Part shown: positions 12,701 through 26,000 of the stretch, in pieces
How the letters are laid out: every line of letters starts with the position of its first letter
Position numbering within the stretch: the stretch's first letter is position 1
NCBI GenBank assembly: GCA_033063855.1
Contig: CP093831.1
Span: forward strand, 9,052,001 to 9,116,000
From: Smittia aterrima
Lineage: Eukaryota > Arthropoda > Insecta > Diptera > Chironomidae
Reading direction: 5' to 3'
DNA: 64,000 nucleotides
Notes under the pieces: generated by a model
Database searches by the model: none
Told to the model about the DNA's origin: nothing
The model's input: the letters and a program-made list of their open reading frames with translations, nothing else
Program-made: the position numbers and the translations under genes

Positions 12701-14032
12701 GCAAAAGTTTGAGGATTTTAGTTTCCCCTTGAGCCTTAGAAACTGTAAAACCATTTCATTGCAATCTGAATAGACATCTAAATCAGATTTAATGGGAAAA
12801 CGTGTGGAAAATCAAGTGAAACCTGAAAGTTTAACTTGAGAAGTGAAAAATTCTCGCCCCAAATGAAAATTAGTTTTCCCTGAAATCCCACAAAATCGAA
12901 AAGCAAATGAAATGAAAGTGCACAACGACGAAAGCCTTTGAAGAGCGATGAGACGATGTGATTTTGCCTAAAAATATTCTGCTTATCAGTTGATTAAATA
13001 TTCATACAGAAGGGTTTCGAAAAAAAGGTTAGAAGAGAAAAATTTGAGAAAAATTCTGCCAACAAACAGCGGAAAGAGAAGTTCAGATGATTTTTATGCT
13101 CTTTGCGAAAAATAAAAAGAACAGAAGCAACGAGAACATAAAAGCGGGGAAGACACGCACAGAATGAGAGAGGACGAGAAGCCAAAGCTCAGCTCAGAAA
13201 CGTGAATGAAAATGTGATTGTTGTTGTCAGCGGAAGAAGCAAAAGAAGAAGTCTTTCGTTTCATTGATCTCCGAAGAATTTTTTGGCTAATGAGTCGTTC
13301 GTTGCGGGTCAATTGAACACCTTTGCCTTAGTTCTCGATCAATCCTAATTTCTCTAGCGCAAGTCTGACACGAGACAAAGACTAAAATAAACAAAGAAAA
13401 TCCAGGAAAAGTTCACTCTGAACTCATCGACCTCTCTCGAAAAGGGGAGACAACATCAACTAAGTGAAAATAAAGCAAAAAAATATTGAATGATTACATC
13501 GACTTTAATGTCATCGGCGAATTGGATTCCGCGCCCTAAATTGTTCAATGAAGGTAAGTTTGATCATACTTAAGACGCAGAAATCTCCTCTTCTCGAGGC
13601 TTATGCTAATCGAGATGAATACGTCAAAGAATTTTCCGCCTAAACAAGTTTTTTCCTCCCCCTCACTCCTACTCCTTCTTTTGCTGTGTTTGTGACAAAC
13701 GTGTTTTGCCGGAGTCATCGCACGAAGAAGAAGTTGTTTGATATTGATCCGACAATTTCACCGCTCGAACACACAAAAATCTTGAATAAATTGACAGCAA
13801 ATCGTTGATTAATGCAAAATTGATTTGACTCTGAACGTCAGCGCTTAAATTTAAGTTTGCAGCAATTAAAATACCGGAGCGCTTGACGAGTGTCCTTGCA
13901 AACTGCAAACTCAATGCGGTATATGACCAGCTTGAGAAAATTATGCAGAAGGGATTAGGGAGCACGAGAGAAATTGTTCTTGCATCCCTCCCACATACGA
14001 ATTGCGACGGCGACGAGTAAAAGAAAATTCAT
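3765..14032 (-). CDS. boss: Bride of sevenless (Boss), class C-type seven-transmembrane receptor
   Basis: Exons on the minus strand: 13999-14032 (tentative), 7994-8452, 7840-7935, 5569-5934, 4042-5504 and 3765-3983. All junctions are GT-AG and phases agree, giving about 878 residues. A signal peptide spans the first two exons (MNFLLLVAVAI, then a Leu run). A Thr/Ser-rich stretch and a roughly 520-residue ectodomain follow, with N-glycosylation sites and a His-rich patch. Seven hydrophobic helices run from about residue 524 to 775 and include EGNPIGS, RNYQEG and a PRCFL motif near helix 7. A tail of about 100 residues ends the protein. Total length and the long ectodomain agree with fly Boss, the ligand of the Sevenless receptor kinase, also reported as a glucose-responsive GPRC5B relative. 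Exons 2-6 are firm; exon 1 rests on phase and signal-peptide fit across a 5.5 kb intron. Confidence 0.78.
5935..7839 (-). other. boss intron (1.9 kb)
   Basis: This intron separates the exon ending in DNPFG from the one resuming with IFLSDALW. The ORFs inside it have no domain signal or splice context. Its 3' end is a strong pyrimidine tract that happens to be open in frame and begins with an ATG at 5968, which can be mistaken for a signal peptide. I see nothing else. Confidence 0.6.
8453..13489. other. boss first intron, part outside fid
   Basis: Five kilobases with no supportable gene. A TC-rich microsatellite lies at about 11047-11065. ORFs on both strands are short and low in complexity. 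If exon 1 of boss at 13999-14032 is wrong, the true signal-peptide exon should lie in this stretch: it must end one base into a codon before a GT and encode a hydrophobic start. Confidence 0.5.
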
Positions 14033-17000
14033 TTTTGCTTATTCCGGCACCAGAAAGTTTAAGGATTTTCGTGGCTTTTCTTTCTGCTCTTGGAATCCTT
14101 TCTGATACCATCGGCAACACAGCCATTGGAGTGTTCATCACAAGTCTACGTTGTCGTAAAAAAGAAACAAGTTAAGATGAGAGAAAAGATTTCGCAGTCA
14201 AACACTTACGCGAACATGAAAGTTTCATCTTAGATTTATGACGTCATTCCTTTGCTTTCTCTTCCATGGAGCTTAACGAGTCGAATGAATGAAACATTTT
14301 CAGACTCTCTCTTCTTTGCTCTTCAAGCTCATCCATCAATTAAAATCCGCCACGGGGGAGGCAGTTTCACAACAAACGAGGGAAATGTCATCTCAGTTCG
14401 CTGGAAGACTCATTGACCCGTAATTAAAAGTTATCGCGATTATTTATATTCGGCTGGGCTTCTAATGACGCTTTTGTCCATCTCTTCACCGAACGGTAAA
14501 TATTCTGCATCGGATGTGGCCTCAATAGAGCATAAAGTTCAAAGGATCAACCCGAAAAATTGATGAAGAAGCCTCAATTGGTTTTATACTGAACCCTCGT
14601 TCAGTGATTTAACGTTCAAAGTTTTAATTTGCCATTCAACGAGAAAGTCATAAAATTTCCATCAAACAATTCTCGGTTATCAATTCGTTTCGAGCTTTTT
14701 ACAGCGGCCGACAATAAACGCGTCGTCTGCGCCATGTGCTCGAGACAAATGTTAATTTGATTAAGTTTTAATGACCAACAGCGATTTTACAATTGCCAAG
14801 CTGTAAATGCGAAATCGGAGCTTTAAAAAGTTGATTGAATCGCCTTTTGTTGATGAGCGATAAATCTCGCGAAAATGTTTTCTGCAAGATTGTCCGCCCC
14901 AAACTCCTCGAACTTATCATAAATTAATTTTCATTAACAGAGAGGGGAGGCGATTTCTTGTTCATGCACGCCAATCAATTAGTCTTGAAGAAAAATTGTT
15001 GTCAATAGCAAAGAAGAAGAGAAAGTTTATTAAACGAATGTTCAAGACGACGACGGCGAGCTCCATTCTCTCGAAGTTTTTTTTTTTGAAATTTTTCCTC
15101 TCGCCATCGTAAATTTTGTGACGCAAGTCGAAACTTGTTCGTGATCAAGTCAACGATTGAAAAATTACTCCAATTTCTCTGCTATCAAACGCAAATATTT
15201 GAATTGCAAAGCGTCGATTTCGATGAAACGTCATGAAACGAAAATAATCACTTGAATTAGTTTTCATGTTGCCGATGACACGGGAAATGAAAAAAACGTT
15301 TCCCTTAGGGAAATTCCTCCGGAAAACATTGAGATTCGATCAACAGGGCAACTGAAGTATTTCCCTTCCTATTTCATGTGAGATTTACTTAAGACAGAGA
15401 GCTTTCAATAAATTTCTAAGATCGACGACTTCCAAATGAACCTTTCCAATATTTATTTCGAACTTTCTTCACGAACTTTTTCCTTTTCTCCCTCTCGAAG
15501 ATTTCTTATCGTAAGCGAAACAAAATTAATTGGACAACACGAGTACATCCTTCTTCGATTTATTTCAAATTAGTTGCCGCTGAAACATTCGTTGAATTCT
15601 AATAAGCGATTGTTGGTTAAACTTTATTAGCAGCAGAGCTTTCCCCTTCCTCATCTCAATCTCGTAACAATGACGATTAGCTTATTAACATGAAGCTATC
15701 CTTCGACTAAAAATATTTTTTTTCCCATCCATCAACGCCTAATGAATTAGAAATAATTTACCATCAACTGGGAAATTAAACAGGCAGCAAACTCGGCTAT
15801 GGCTAATTGAATTCCAAGAATTCTCGAGCATATCAATTAACATGAAGCTATGTCGAGGATATCCACGCAAAGGTAGAACTTTAACCTTTTAACTTTTGAA
15901 ATTCCTCGAGGCTTGTTATTTGAAACTTTCGCTAAGGACGAAGCCCACGATCGTCGTTGAAATAATTATTGGCAATCCTTCGCGATAAATTACGCAATCG
16001 AGCTTGGCCGCAGTTTGAGGCGATGAAATTAATTCTTCTCGCCACTGGCGCCTCATTCACAGACAATGTTTCAATGGAGTGACATTAAACGATCAGAAAA
16101 TTTATGATTATGATGAATTTAAATGATGTCACCATGCATTTTCATGTTAATCTTTCAATTTCCGGGCCAAGAGAGCTCATGAAGAAAGGAAAAAATAAAA
16201 AAATTTCTTCGAAATCCAAAAATAGAAGAAAATTTCCAATGTGATCTTGAAATGTCGAGCTGAGCTTTTCCAGAGACTTCAAAGATGAAACTTGAAACGA
16301 AGTTGATGTTTTGCTAAAGTCTTCGTTGAAATTTCAATTTTTTTGTTAGAGACTTCACTGAATTTCATAAAAAATCTCTTTTCGGTCTCTGAGCAACACG
16401 CTTGAAGTTCATTTCTTCTCGTCCTCACTCTTTTCTTGTGCTCCACTCGTTGACGAATCAATGGCGTCGACCACAATGGTCAATCTTTTGGCACACAAAG
16501 AGAAACGAGTTGGTAAGAGTCTCATCAACAATTGAACATAATTGCGCTTAAAGAAATCTTTTCTTCAGCCGCCTCTGTCGAAACCATTTAAATGGCAGAA
16601 ATTTATGTTTTGGAAAATGCTCCTTTTCATTCCAAATAATGCTTCGGAGCCGTCTGATAAATCTTCGAAACTTCCTGGGATTTATTTGCCTCTCACAATC
16701 CGCTTCCTTCGTGTGGGCGCAGCGCTCTTCGACAATTTTCTGAATGACTAATCGTAAGCAACGCAATCATTAATTCTAGCGATAAATTTTGACGGATTAA
16801 GGCAGAGAAGAAGTCAAGGGACTCTCAACCGATGAAAAGGTTAATCGATTATGTCATCTGAAGTATGAGTGTGCCGTTTTCAATCACCCACTTCATTCTC
16901 AAACTGTTTGACAAATTTATTTGCTTCCCTCTCTCCTCTGCAATAAAGTGTGAGGCAACTGGTTTCGAAACGATTTAAAGAGGGACCAGGTCATCGATAG

Positions 17001-20000
17001 TTTATTGTTCCCCGCAAAATGTTTATGAAGAGCTTCGGTCAGAGCTTGAAAATGTTAAAATTTAATCCCATCTAGGGAGACCTTCCTGTGACACATGCAA
17101 GCCATGTTAACTTCCGCTTGCTCTCTCAATCTCTTGTCAGCTCGTCATATTGCATGCGACGAGCTTCCTCAATTCATAAATTGAATTTCGCCTCAGGTCG
17201 TTTGTTCAGTTTTCGCAATTTAAAATCTTCCAACAAATTCAATTTCGAGAAGAAATTTCATCTCGACTGCTCCTGAGGGCGAATGAGCATATCATAAACA
17301 CATGCATGGCTGATGCATAAAGTTTATCTTTATTTCCAGGGCAATTTATTTTTTTGACTTCTCCAATCTCCTCGCTTTTTTCTCTTCCTCATCCTTTCGC
17401 TTCAAGCTCATCGACGAAAAGAAGATAAATAAGAATGAAAAGTTTAAGCTTCGTCGTTGGAAAGTCTCAATATTTATCTTTTAAAGCACCCACTCATGAC
17501 TATTGAACAATTATGTTGATAAGAAATTCAATCTCAATGAGATTGCTTGTAAATTTGCTTCTTCTTGGTTTCATTTTCTTAAAAGAAGTAAAGATCAAAA
17601 GGCAATCTCTCAAACCCAAGGACATCTCTCCCTCTCTCTTTCTCTTCAATAAATTTTCGTTAATGTCGGAGAATCGCCTTCATCTTGAGAGCTCTTTTCG
17701 TGATGAGATCGGATCGCATTTGACAAGATTGAGAACGACATGGTAACAGGTCCTCAATGAAAGAGGCAACATGAGGTATCAAGATTATGAATCACAGCAA
17801 ATACAATTTCGTTCAATTGATTGGCTTTGATACATCGTCGATAGCTGTGGCGTCCGAGAGGGATGGGAAGGTTTCGATTCTAACCCTGTAGGCATGAAAA
17901 TATTGAAGAATCAGCAAAAGTTCTGTTGGAAAAAAATCAAAATCCATCAGCACGCTTTGCACGAACAAGGAAAATCAATGGTTGGACGTATTGATGTTGT
18001 CAGAACAATAAATATTTGATGAAAATAGCTGGCTCGGTTTCTATTGTGCCTCGTAGATTCATTCCCCGAGGAGATTGACATTCATTTGCAATCACGGGGA
18101 AAAATCTTAGCATTTTCACGATGTCAATTTCATTTCAATTGTACGCCGAATGTCGACACTCTTTTGAATGTTGACAGAAATCTATTCAAATTTAAAAGCT
18201 TTGGCTTGCAAATATCTCGAACAAAAGTTCACTCAGTCATTGTTAAACAAATTTTCCATTTCACCTTTTAAAACGGATAAACTCATGTTCATGCATCGTC
18301 CACTGAGGATTTACTCAACAGTAAACGACAGTTAGCGCAACAGCGCAGTTTTCACTGCATCATGTTCGTTCAAATCCTGCATCACATAAAAGCAAACCGA
18401 AGGAAGAAAAGCTCATTTGAAAGCAATAAATTTCCGATTTGTTGTCATAAATTCTTTGGAAGAGAGCATATCGATTTGTCGTATTTTGTTCTTGGAATGG
18501 ATTACGTGTTAGAGTAAGTCAAGTCGTACGCAACGAAATCCATGAGAAAAATTCCCACTTCGAGAGGGATAAAATTGCAATGACGTTTAAAGCGAACGAC
18601 TATGACGACATTGCAATGGATGTTCATTATGATAGTTAACAGCCGACGTCTGCTCACGCTCATTTCATTTCCACAATTCACGTAACTCCCGAGCCACCGA
18701 GAATTCGCTTTTTCATTCAGACGATGAGCTTGTGTCGGTAAACTAATGCGAACGAGAGTATGTGTGTGTGTTTGTTGAACGTGGAAAAGTTTTAATTTCC
18801 TCCACACGAGAAGCGGAGAAAAGCTCTCGAAAATGGGAGAACGTGAGAGAGACGGAGCCGAAAAGCTCTCCGTTTGACGTCAGCCGTTTTCATGCACAAG
18901 AAGACGAACGAGTAAAAGGAGGACGTGCTCGCCCTCGAAACAGAATTTCAGATGATGATGGCGAGGGAAATAAGTTCGAGACCGGCAAACTACAAAGAAG
19001 AAAGAAAACTTTCCGCGAAGAATCTGCTTCAATCTGTTCGTCATACGAGCCCATCTGTCCTTGAAAAACTTTTCTTACGTTGAGAAATCGACCGGCGTTG
19101 CGATGTTGATTGATTTCTGCAGATTGTTGTTGAACTTTGCATTGCAATAGCTTCATAATGAATTCAATAGCTTTGGTCTATTTTTAGGAAAGAAAATGAA
19201 AGCAATTTTCGGTGGAAATTTTGTGTTTTTGTTTTGACTACGCGAAACGACCAAGCTAATAGCTCCTTCATTATGCTCCACATAGCCAGCCATTTCCTGA
19301 TGAAATTCAAACGCTTTGAGGGGAGATTACAGAATATTAGAATAATTTGATTATGAATTATTTGTTTTACGAAAGGGATTACGGAAAACTGTTGATGTAA
19401 ACATGAGAGGAAAACGAAAGCAAGAAAATCGATAGAAATGGCTTTTGCAGTTTTTCGGTTGCTTACACTTTGAGTTTTAGTTCAAACCGAGAGCTTACAG
19501 CAAAAGCTTTTAAGGAAATTACCAAAGAAGCAACCGCAGAAACTTGGATTTGTTAGTTTGATAATTAATTCGATTAAAGTCCTTGAAGTTGATTCGCATT
19601 CATTCACAGAACGAAAGAGATTTGCTCTCAGTATCTGAACTGAATAGTTAGCGGCTCTTTTCATTATCAAAGCTCAAGGGAAATCCTCTGGCATTAAACT
19701 GTGATCAAGCCCAAAACTCTTGGCGTCTAAAAATAAATTTAGATGAGCTGGGGAAATATTCACGATTCGATTGAGGAGCAACCCTTGACCTTGTTGATAA
19801 TTGAGTTTTCCTTGATGTGTCGAGATAAAAGTCTTTACGATCGCCAAGCACGAATTGTTGTCTCTCGTTCCACCGCTTCGCTTAGTCGTCGTTGCTTCAA
19901 TTTATGGATAGAAAATTAACGAAAATAAACAATGCTCTCTCTCCCTTTCTCTTCGGGTTTTATCTAAAGCCAAAGGCTCTTCCTTGCATGATCTCTTCCC

Positions 20001-23000
20001 GCATGCTAAGTATTAATTTAATTAAAGGAGAACGTAATTAACTTTCATTTGCCGGGGAAAATCCTTCGACGAGCACTTGAGCGAGAGGTTTACAAAACAC
20101 ACAAACTGAATGAGAGAAGGCTGATAAAGGAAAACTCGAAAATCTTAACAAAAGAAGGATTCGCTTTGCTTAATTGTATCCAATTATAATTCTAAGCTCG
20201 CTTCACGTTTCATGAATTCAAAGTGCGAGTTGTTTCAGTTCCGAGATGAGATGCTCAAAGGCATTTGATTCCTCTTATGAGGCTCATTACAATCGTACAA
20301 TAAGAGCTTTCATGTCTTCTTTTTTCCATCGTGAAAATTGTCACGTGTCGGTCGAGAAGTCAAGAAAAAGCTTTTAGAAACCGCCCAGCACGATCTTATG
20401 CCGATTGAATCGACCTTTTACTAACCACACTCTTTCAATTTCCATTTTTCTTCTTTTTCTTTGCAGATGAGTCAATTGAATCATCATTAGTGTCAACTGC
20501 TCCAGTTGGTGTCAACGCAAACACTCGTGATAAGGATAACAATAATAATACAGCGACTAACAATGAAACGAATCTTCGATCGGCGGCACTCGAACGCGCT
20601 TATGTTCACGATGTTTATGAGAACTGTGAGGAGCCCGTCGGATCAATTCGACCGAAGGTCGCACAATTTCTAAGTAATCTCGACCCTGGGTCGTTAGTCT
20701 GTGATGTCGGATGTGGCAATGGACGTTACTTGACTGCTGCCTGCAATCCTGCAATCTATTCCGTTGGTGTTGATCGATGCTTTCGCTTAGCGAAAGTCGC
20801 TAAAAACTCAGGCGGAGAGGTGAGCAATCTTTTGATGACTGCTGCGGGGATATTTGACATCAACGAAAAGTGTTAATTTAATAAATGTTCTCACTTCCTA
20901 AAACTTTTTCTCTTTCTGCGCAATGTGCATCAAACTATGGCAAATATATTTTCCTTTTAATTGAAAAAGTTTCGTTTTTTTGGAGCGAACGGAAATCTGT
21001 GAAAGAAAGTTTGATGTGACCTTAAAGAAAGAAAAGTTTATTTTAATTTGTTGCCTTCTTAATGAGTTCTCCATCATTGTCGAGATTATTTAAGTACGGA
21101 AAGTTTACGAGAAACTTGAACTAGATTGAGGGAGAGACCGAGGATTACGGGATTTGAAGAAGGCTTAGGACAATGTGAGACATCACTCAACGGGAAATCA
21201 GTTCGTTTACCGGATATTGGATTCGCATTTCTCCTAGCGAAACCTAATTTTTCAACCTTTTCTCTCTCATCGCTAACCTCTTCTTCAGAGATTAAGTCGA
21301 AAAGCTTCAATGGCTCGTTCAGAAGTTATTGAGCAAAAGAGGGATAAGAAGAATTGATGGGCAGGTGATTGAAAGATTTCGGAATGCTCTTAGACGTGTC
21401 TTGTCTGTTTTGGGAAAGATTAGACAATCTGAAGTTACATTAAACTTGGAACGATCCTCTTCCTCTCAAAAGTTTTTATTGTCTCACTGTAATTGACGTG
21501 CGAAAGTTTTCAACGACAATTCGCGCGAGAAAAATTCGCGCCTCTCTAACGAGTTGAGAATTTTTCAAATAAATTACAGTAACATAAAGTCTTGTAATTA
21601 ATGACATTAGGAAGTAACGACAGTTTTTTCTTGTCGAAGCAAAGAGCGGAGCGTGCGAGACAAAAGTTTTGAAACGGGAGAAGCCAGAAGAACTTGCCCC
21701 GGTTCTCCCTTGCGAGATGAAAACTTATGGTTGAAAGCCCAATTGCGAATATAATTCAATTAAAGTTTATTTTTCCGCTTGCGAACCCGCGTACTTCTTA
21801 ATGGCAACGACGAGCGAAAAGTTTTTTTTTTCGTTGAGCAAACGCTTAATCGGAATGAAGTGGAAACTTTTAAGTAGGACGGATGGATAATGCTGCTCTT
21901 AATGGCTATAAAAGTTTCTTTCTCTCGACTTCGATTTCGAGTGACGATAAAAATAAGTTTTGTGAAGAGAAAAAACATAAAACTCTACCTCAGAAAACAG
22001 AAGTAGGCCGATGACGGAGGCGTAACCAGACTCCATTTCTCATCTGCCTTGTTTCTATTGAGAATAAATCTTTTATGTTTAATGTCTTTTCATATCCCAG
22101 AGCGCGAGAAAAAGAGCGATGCAGCATCATTTTTCATCGAATTGAGTCTTGTTTACCGATATTAAAAGATGAGATATGATGCGAAAGGGTCGGGGAAGAG
22201 AAGCTCCACGAGCAAAGGTTTTTCTTCGCACTCATTCAACGAAATGGAAAAAATACTTAATGAGCTTTCTCACGATAAACTTCTTTAGAATCAGCCTAAG
22301 TCGTTCAACGAAGTTTACGAAGCTCTAAAGCATAAAGCTTTTCATTTCTCGAAAGCTTTTTAATGCTTGTTTACTTTCCCTGCTTTCAATGCTACATAGA
22401 AAAGTATTTTCCTGTGAGCTCAATTGTAGTTAGGAAATGAATGCATCTGATGATTCATTTTGAAGACTTCTATGGAGCAGAAGTAAAGCTTCTTAGTTCA
22501 ACACAAGAACCACTTTCACAAAATAAAATTTCTTAAGCATCGCAGTCAGAACGTTCTGATAGATTATGCAAGAGAGGTTTCCGAGGCTTCACTCTTTTTT
22601 TTTGTTCCAGATAAAAGTTATTGTGGTGTGATAAATGCGATGAATGTCACGATAATTTTAACTGCAACATTTGTGCGATAAGAACAGGGGAAGGAACGTT
22701 GGGTGGAAGCACATCCGTTGCCGCATCGTTAGCAGTGAAACATTCATCGTGTTTACTTCGCTTGCAACTCCATTTCACCTCAACGTAAATTAAACGAGCG
22801 AGTTTATTATTTTTCGGAGGCATATCGCTCTGATACTGCAAAAAATCCCTCGAAGCGAGGCATAAATTAAACTTTTTTCATTTGAAATTCTCTCGCGATA
22901 TTTATAGCTGTCATAGAGCGACGCTCGCTGCATAAATCCTTGCTACACTTTTTACAATTCTGTTTACACATTCAATTACAGAATCTCGCGCAAACTGCCG

Positions 23001-26000
23001 TCATCAGGCGAAATGTAATTTGGTTCCGTGCTGAATTTTTTTTTGTTCTTCTTTTATTATTTTTATTGAAAGTGGGGCACGTTGCGCCTTTGTAACGGAA
23101 TTGCGGCGAGCGAGATAGTTTTTGCCCGTGTTTGATGAATTATGAGCACAGAGAGAGAAAACAAGGGAACCGAGAGCTTTCCACGTTCAGGAACCAAGCG
23201 CAAAGCGATTCGCAAACAAACGTGCACACAAAGTCGACATGAAAACGCTCTTAGCTCTTGTTTTCACGTTCAACAGCGTCGAAGAGCTCTCGGAAGACAA
23301 ATGACTTTAAATCAAAGTTGTGTGCACCGAATTGAAGAATTTCTCCTTGGAATGAAGGTGGAGTACCTCAACCACTTTTTTCCGAGCAAACGTGGAAGCA
23401 AAATATATTTGAGGAAACATGAAACAATCGTAAGGGAATTGCCCAAAGCGAGATTTTGATTACAAAGCAAAAAGAAATCTTAAATTTCAATTACTCAGTC
23501 CTCGAGTTGAGTTTGGAGAATGAAAATGGGTTTAAAGAAGCTTTAAATAGAAGCACTGAGAATGACAGAAACATTTACACAAAGCACTTTGCGTAACGAT
23601 TTGTTTTCATTAATATTTGACAGGTTGCAACTTGTGATAATTTAGAATTACCATTTCGCGATGAGAGCTTCGATGCTGTGTTGTCATTAGCGGTTGTGCA
23701 TCATTTCGCGACCACAGAGCGTCGAGTGAGCGCAATAAGAGAATTAGCTAGAATATTGCGGATTGGTGGTCGAGTGATAATTACGGTTTGGGCCCTTGAA
23801 CAGAAATCAAGACGATTCGAATCACAAGACGTGTTGATTCCATGGCAATCTCCAAAATCAAAGAATGCAGCGATATCAGACGATGAAGAGGACGATGACG
23901 AATTTTTGCCATATCACGCGTACACTTATAATGAGGACTCAACACATTCCAACTCGAGTCGCTCGCAAGGCGATGGTGATAGCTCAAGCCTATCATCATC
24001 CTCTCCAAGTGACACGTGTTATAGCTTCGTGCGACGTGCTCTTCAGGTGAGAATCACTTAAGCTTTGCATACGAACTCTCCACTCTTGACATTCGGTCCT
24101 CTTTACAATCTTACAGAAATTGGCTGGAGGGAAGAAGAGTCCTTGGTTCTTAGACTCGTGGAACTCCAAGGATACAAAGAACGACAGCAGCCTTGATTAT
24201 GAAGATGCCAAGGATCTCCCCATTGAGCTTCGTCGACTCGAGGATTTTGATGACATCCCCGAGCCTTTGTCGGCGGCGGGATTGAAGAGTCGAAGTCTTG
24301 GAAGTATTTTGAATCCTCCACCAAAGCAAATTGTTAGATCGCGTTCAAGTGTTCCAAGCCTCGGAGCTGAGATGAAGCAGTCTCAGATTATTGAGCCACT
24401 TAACCACGCAGCAGTTGCATCTTCAGTATTATCAACGTCAGCTCAACCATCGGCAAATGGAACGCCATTGCGTCGTCCAAAGCTCATTAAACAAAAGCAG
24501 TCGATCTCTGACGATCCTGAGTTTCCATTCGATGAAAACTCTCCTTACAAAAATATTACGCACAAAGATTTGAGAGCTCAGCTTTTACGAAAGCAAAGCT
24601 CACTCAATGAAGAACTCATGGCCGAGAGTCGAATTAGAGAGAAAGAAAGAATTCGAAAACGAATTCAAAAGCAAATGTCATTAAACGAATCGTTTCTCTG
24701 TCGATCAGTGTTTACGAAACGACTTCAGGTCATCCGCGAAGGCTTCACTACGAAGCTTAAAACATCAACAGGAAGCTTGGAGCGTGTCACGAAGAGTGGA
24801 ATCGTCAAAATTATGCAGAACATTAAAAGCGCAAGTAATACGGGTCAATGTAATCAGCAAACGACGACGGAGAGCGCAATGAATCGAACTAACGATAACA
24901 GCAAAGCGACGAAGAACGGTCCGTTAAGTCGTAAACTCTCGAGCGGAAATTCTTACGAACGAAGCTCGTCAGTCTGCTCATCAATTAACAACGGCGATGA
25001 GACGGAGAAAATCAGAAGACACTCGCGAGAAAGCGGCTCAGGTTAGTGAATTTTCCTTCTTTATCTTCTCAAATTAATCTCATTATCATCTTGCCAACAG
25101 ACTCATCGAAGGACAGCAGTCTACAGAGTGACACGAGCATCGAATCGGAGGACAGTTTTGCATCTGTGATCTATATTCCTAAAAAACCTGAAACTCAATC
25201 GAACAAAATGCCTTCAGTGCCAACATCTCCTTTGATAATGCCTTGTCCAACTCCGATTCACTCACCATGTCCTGTCATGAATCAGCAGCGACATATTTCT
25301 GCTAAAGAAATGACACGCTTTTCATTCGAGTCGCCACAAATCGAAAAGTCTGATCAGCAAAAAGCACAATCGAAGATGAAACAAATGACGGCCACGCTTC
25401 GAACGAATGTGAGCGGAGTTCAAACAATAATTACGCCGCCAACTCCAGCACCAATGAAAATTAACAACAGTCCACCGTTTCAACCCAAACATCTCACGCC
25501 AAAAATAACTCGACAGACCATAAAGGATCTACCGCCAATTCCAAAGTTCAAGAAGCTCTCAAGTTTCCCAATTGTTCGTAGAGTAACATCATCAAAATCA
25601 AACGTTACAGTGCCAAAACTAATGTCCCTAGAGCTCTTCAATCCTGAAACAGATGATCTTGACAGCGATTCGAGTGAACCATCATCTCCAGACTCGATTG
25701 ATAGTGTAATCGCCTTGCAGCCGCCATCATCGAACTCACCAACTGAACCTTTGTTGAGCAGTGAAAACGTCGAAACGAACTCGATCTCCAACGAAGTCAT
25801 AGAAGAGAGTTCGACAGTAGCTCCATTAGTAGAAGCAGCAGCAATTGTTGCTAATAAGCTTGAAGACACTGTCGAGATGGTGATTCGAGAGCAAGCAACA
25901 GCAGGCGACGGTCTCAAAAGTAACGAGCGAATCATCATAAATCAAAATGACATTAATCTGAATATGAAGTTAGCGCATCAGCAGCACAGTCTGACGAGCA

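Noticed and set aside
13669..13965. 98-codon minus-strand ORF in fid intron 1
   Set aside because: No start in context, no splice sites that link it to a neighbour, and no recognisable domain.
18300..18390. tRNA-like string with GTTCAAATC resembling a T-loop
   Set aside because: Acceptor and T stems do not pair and no A box is correctly spaced.
18762..19064. 100-codon plus-strand ORF in fid intron 1
   Set aside because: Low-complexity, very basic and acidic composition; it coincides with a GC-richer regulatory-looking island and has no domain.
25480..25938. 152-codon minus-strand ORF
   Set aside because: It is the antisense shadow of the large fid exon.
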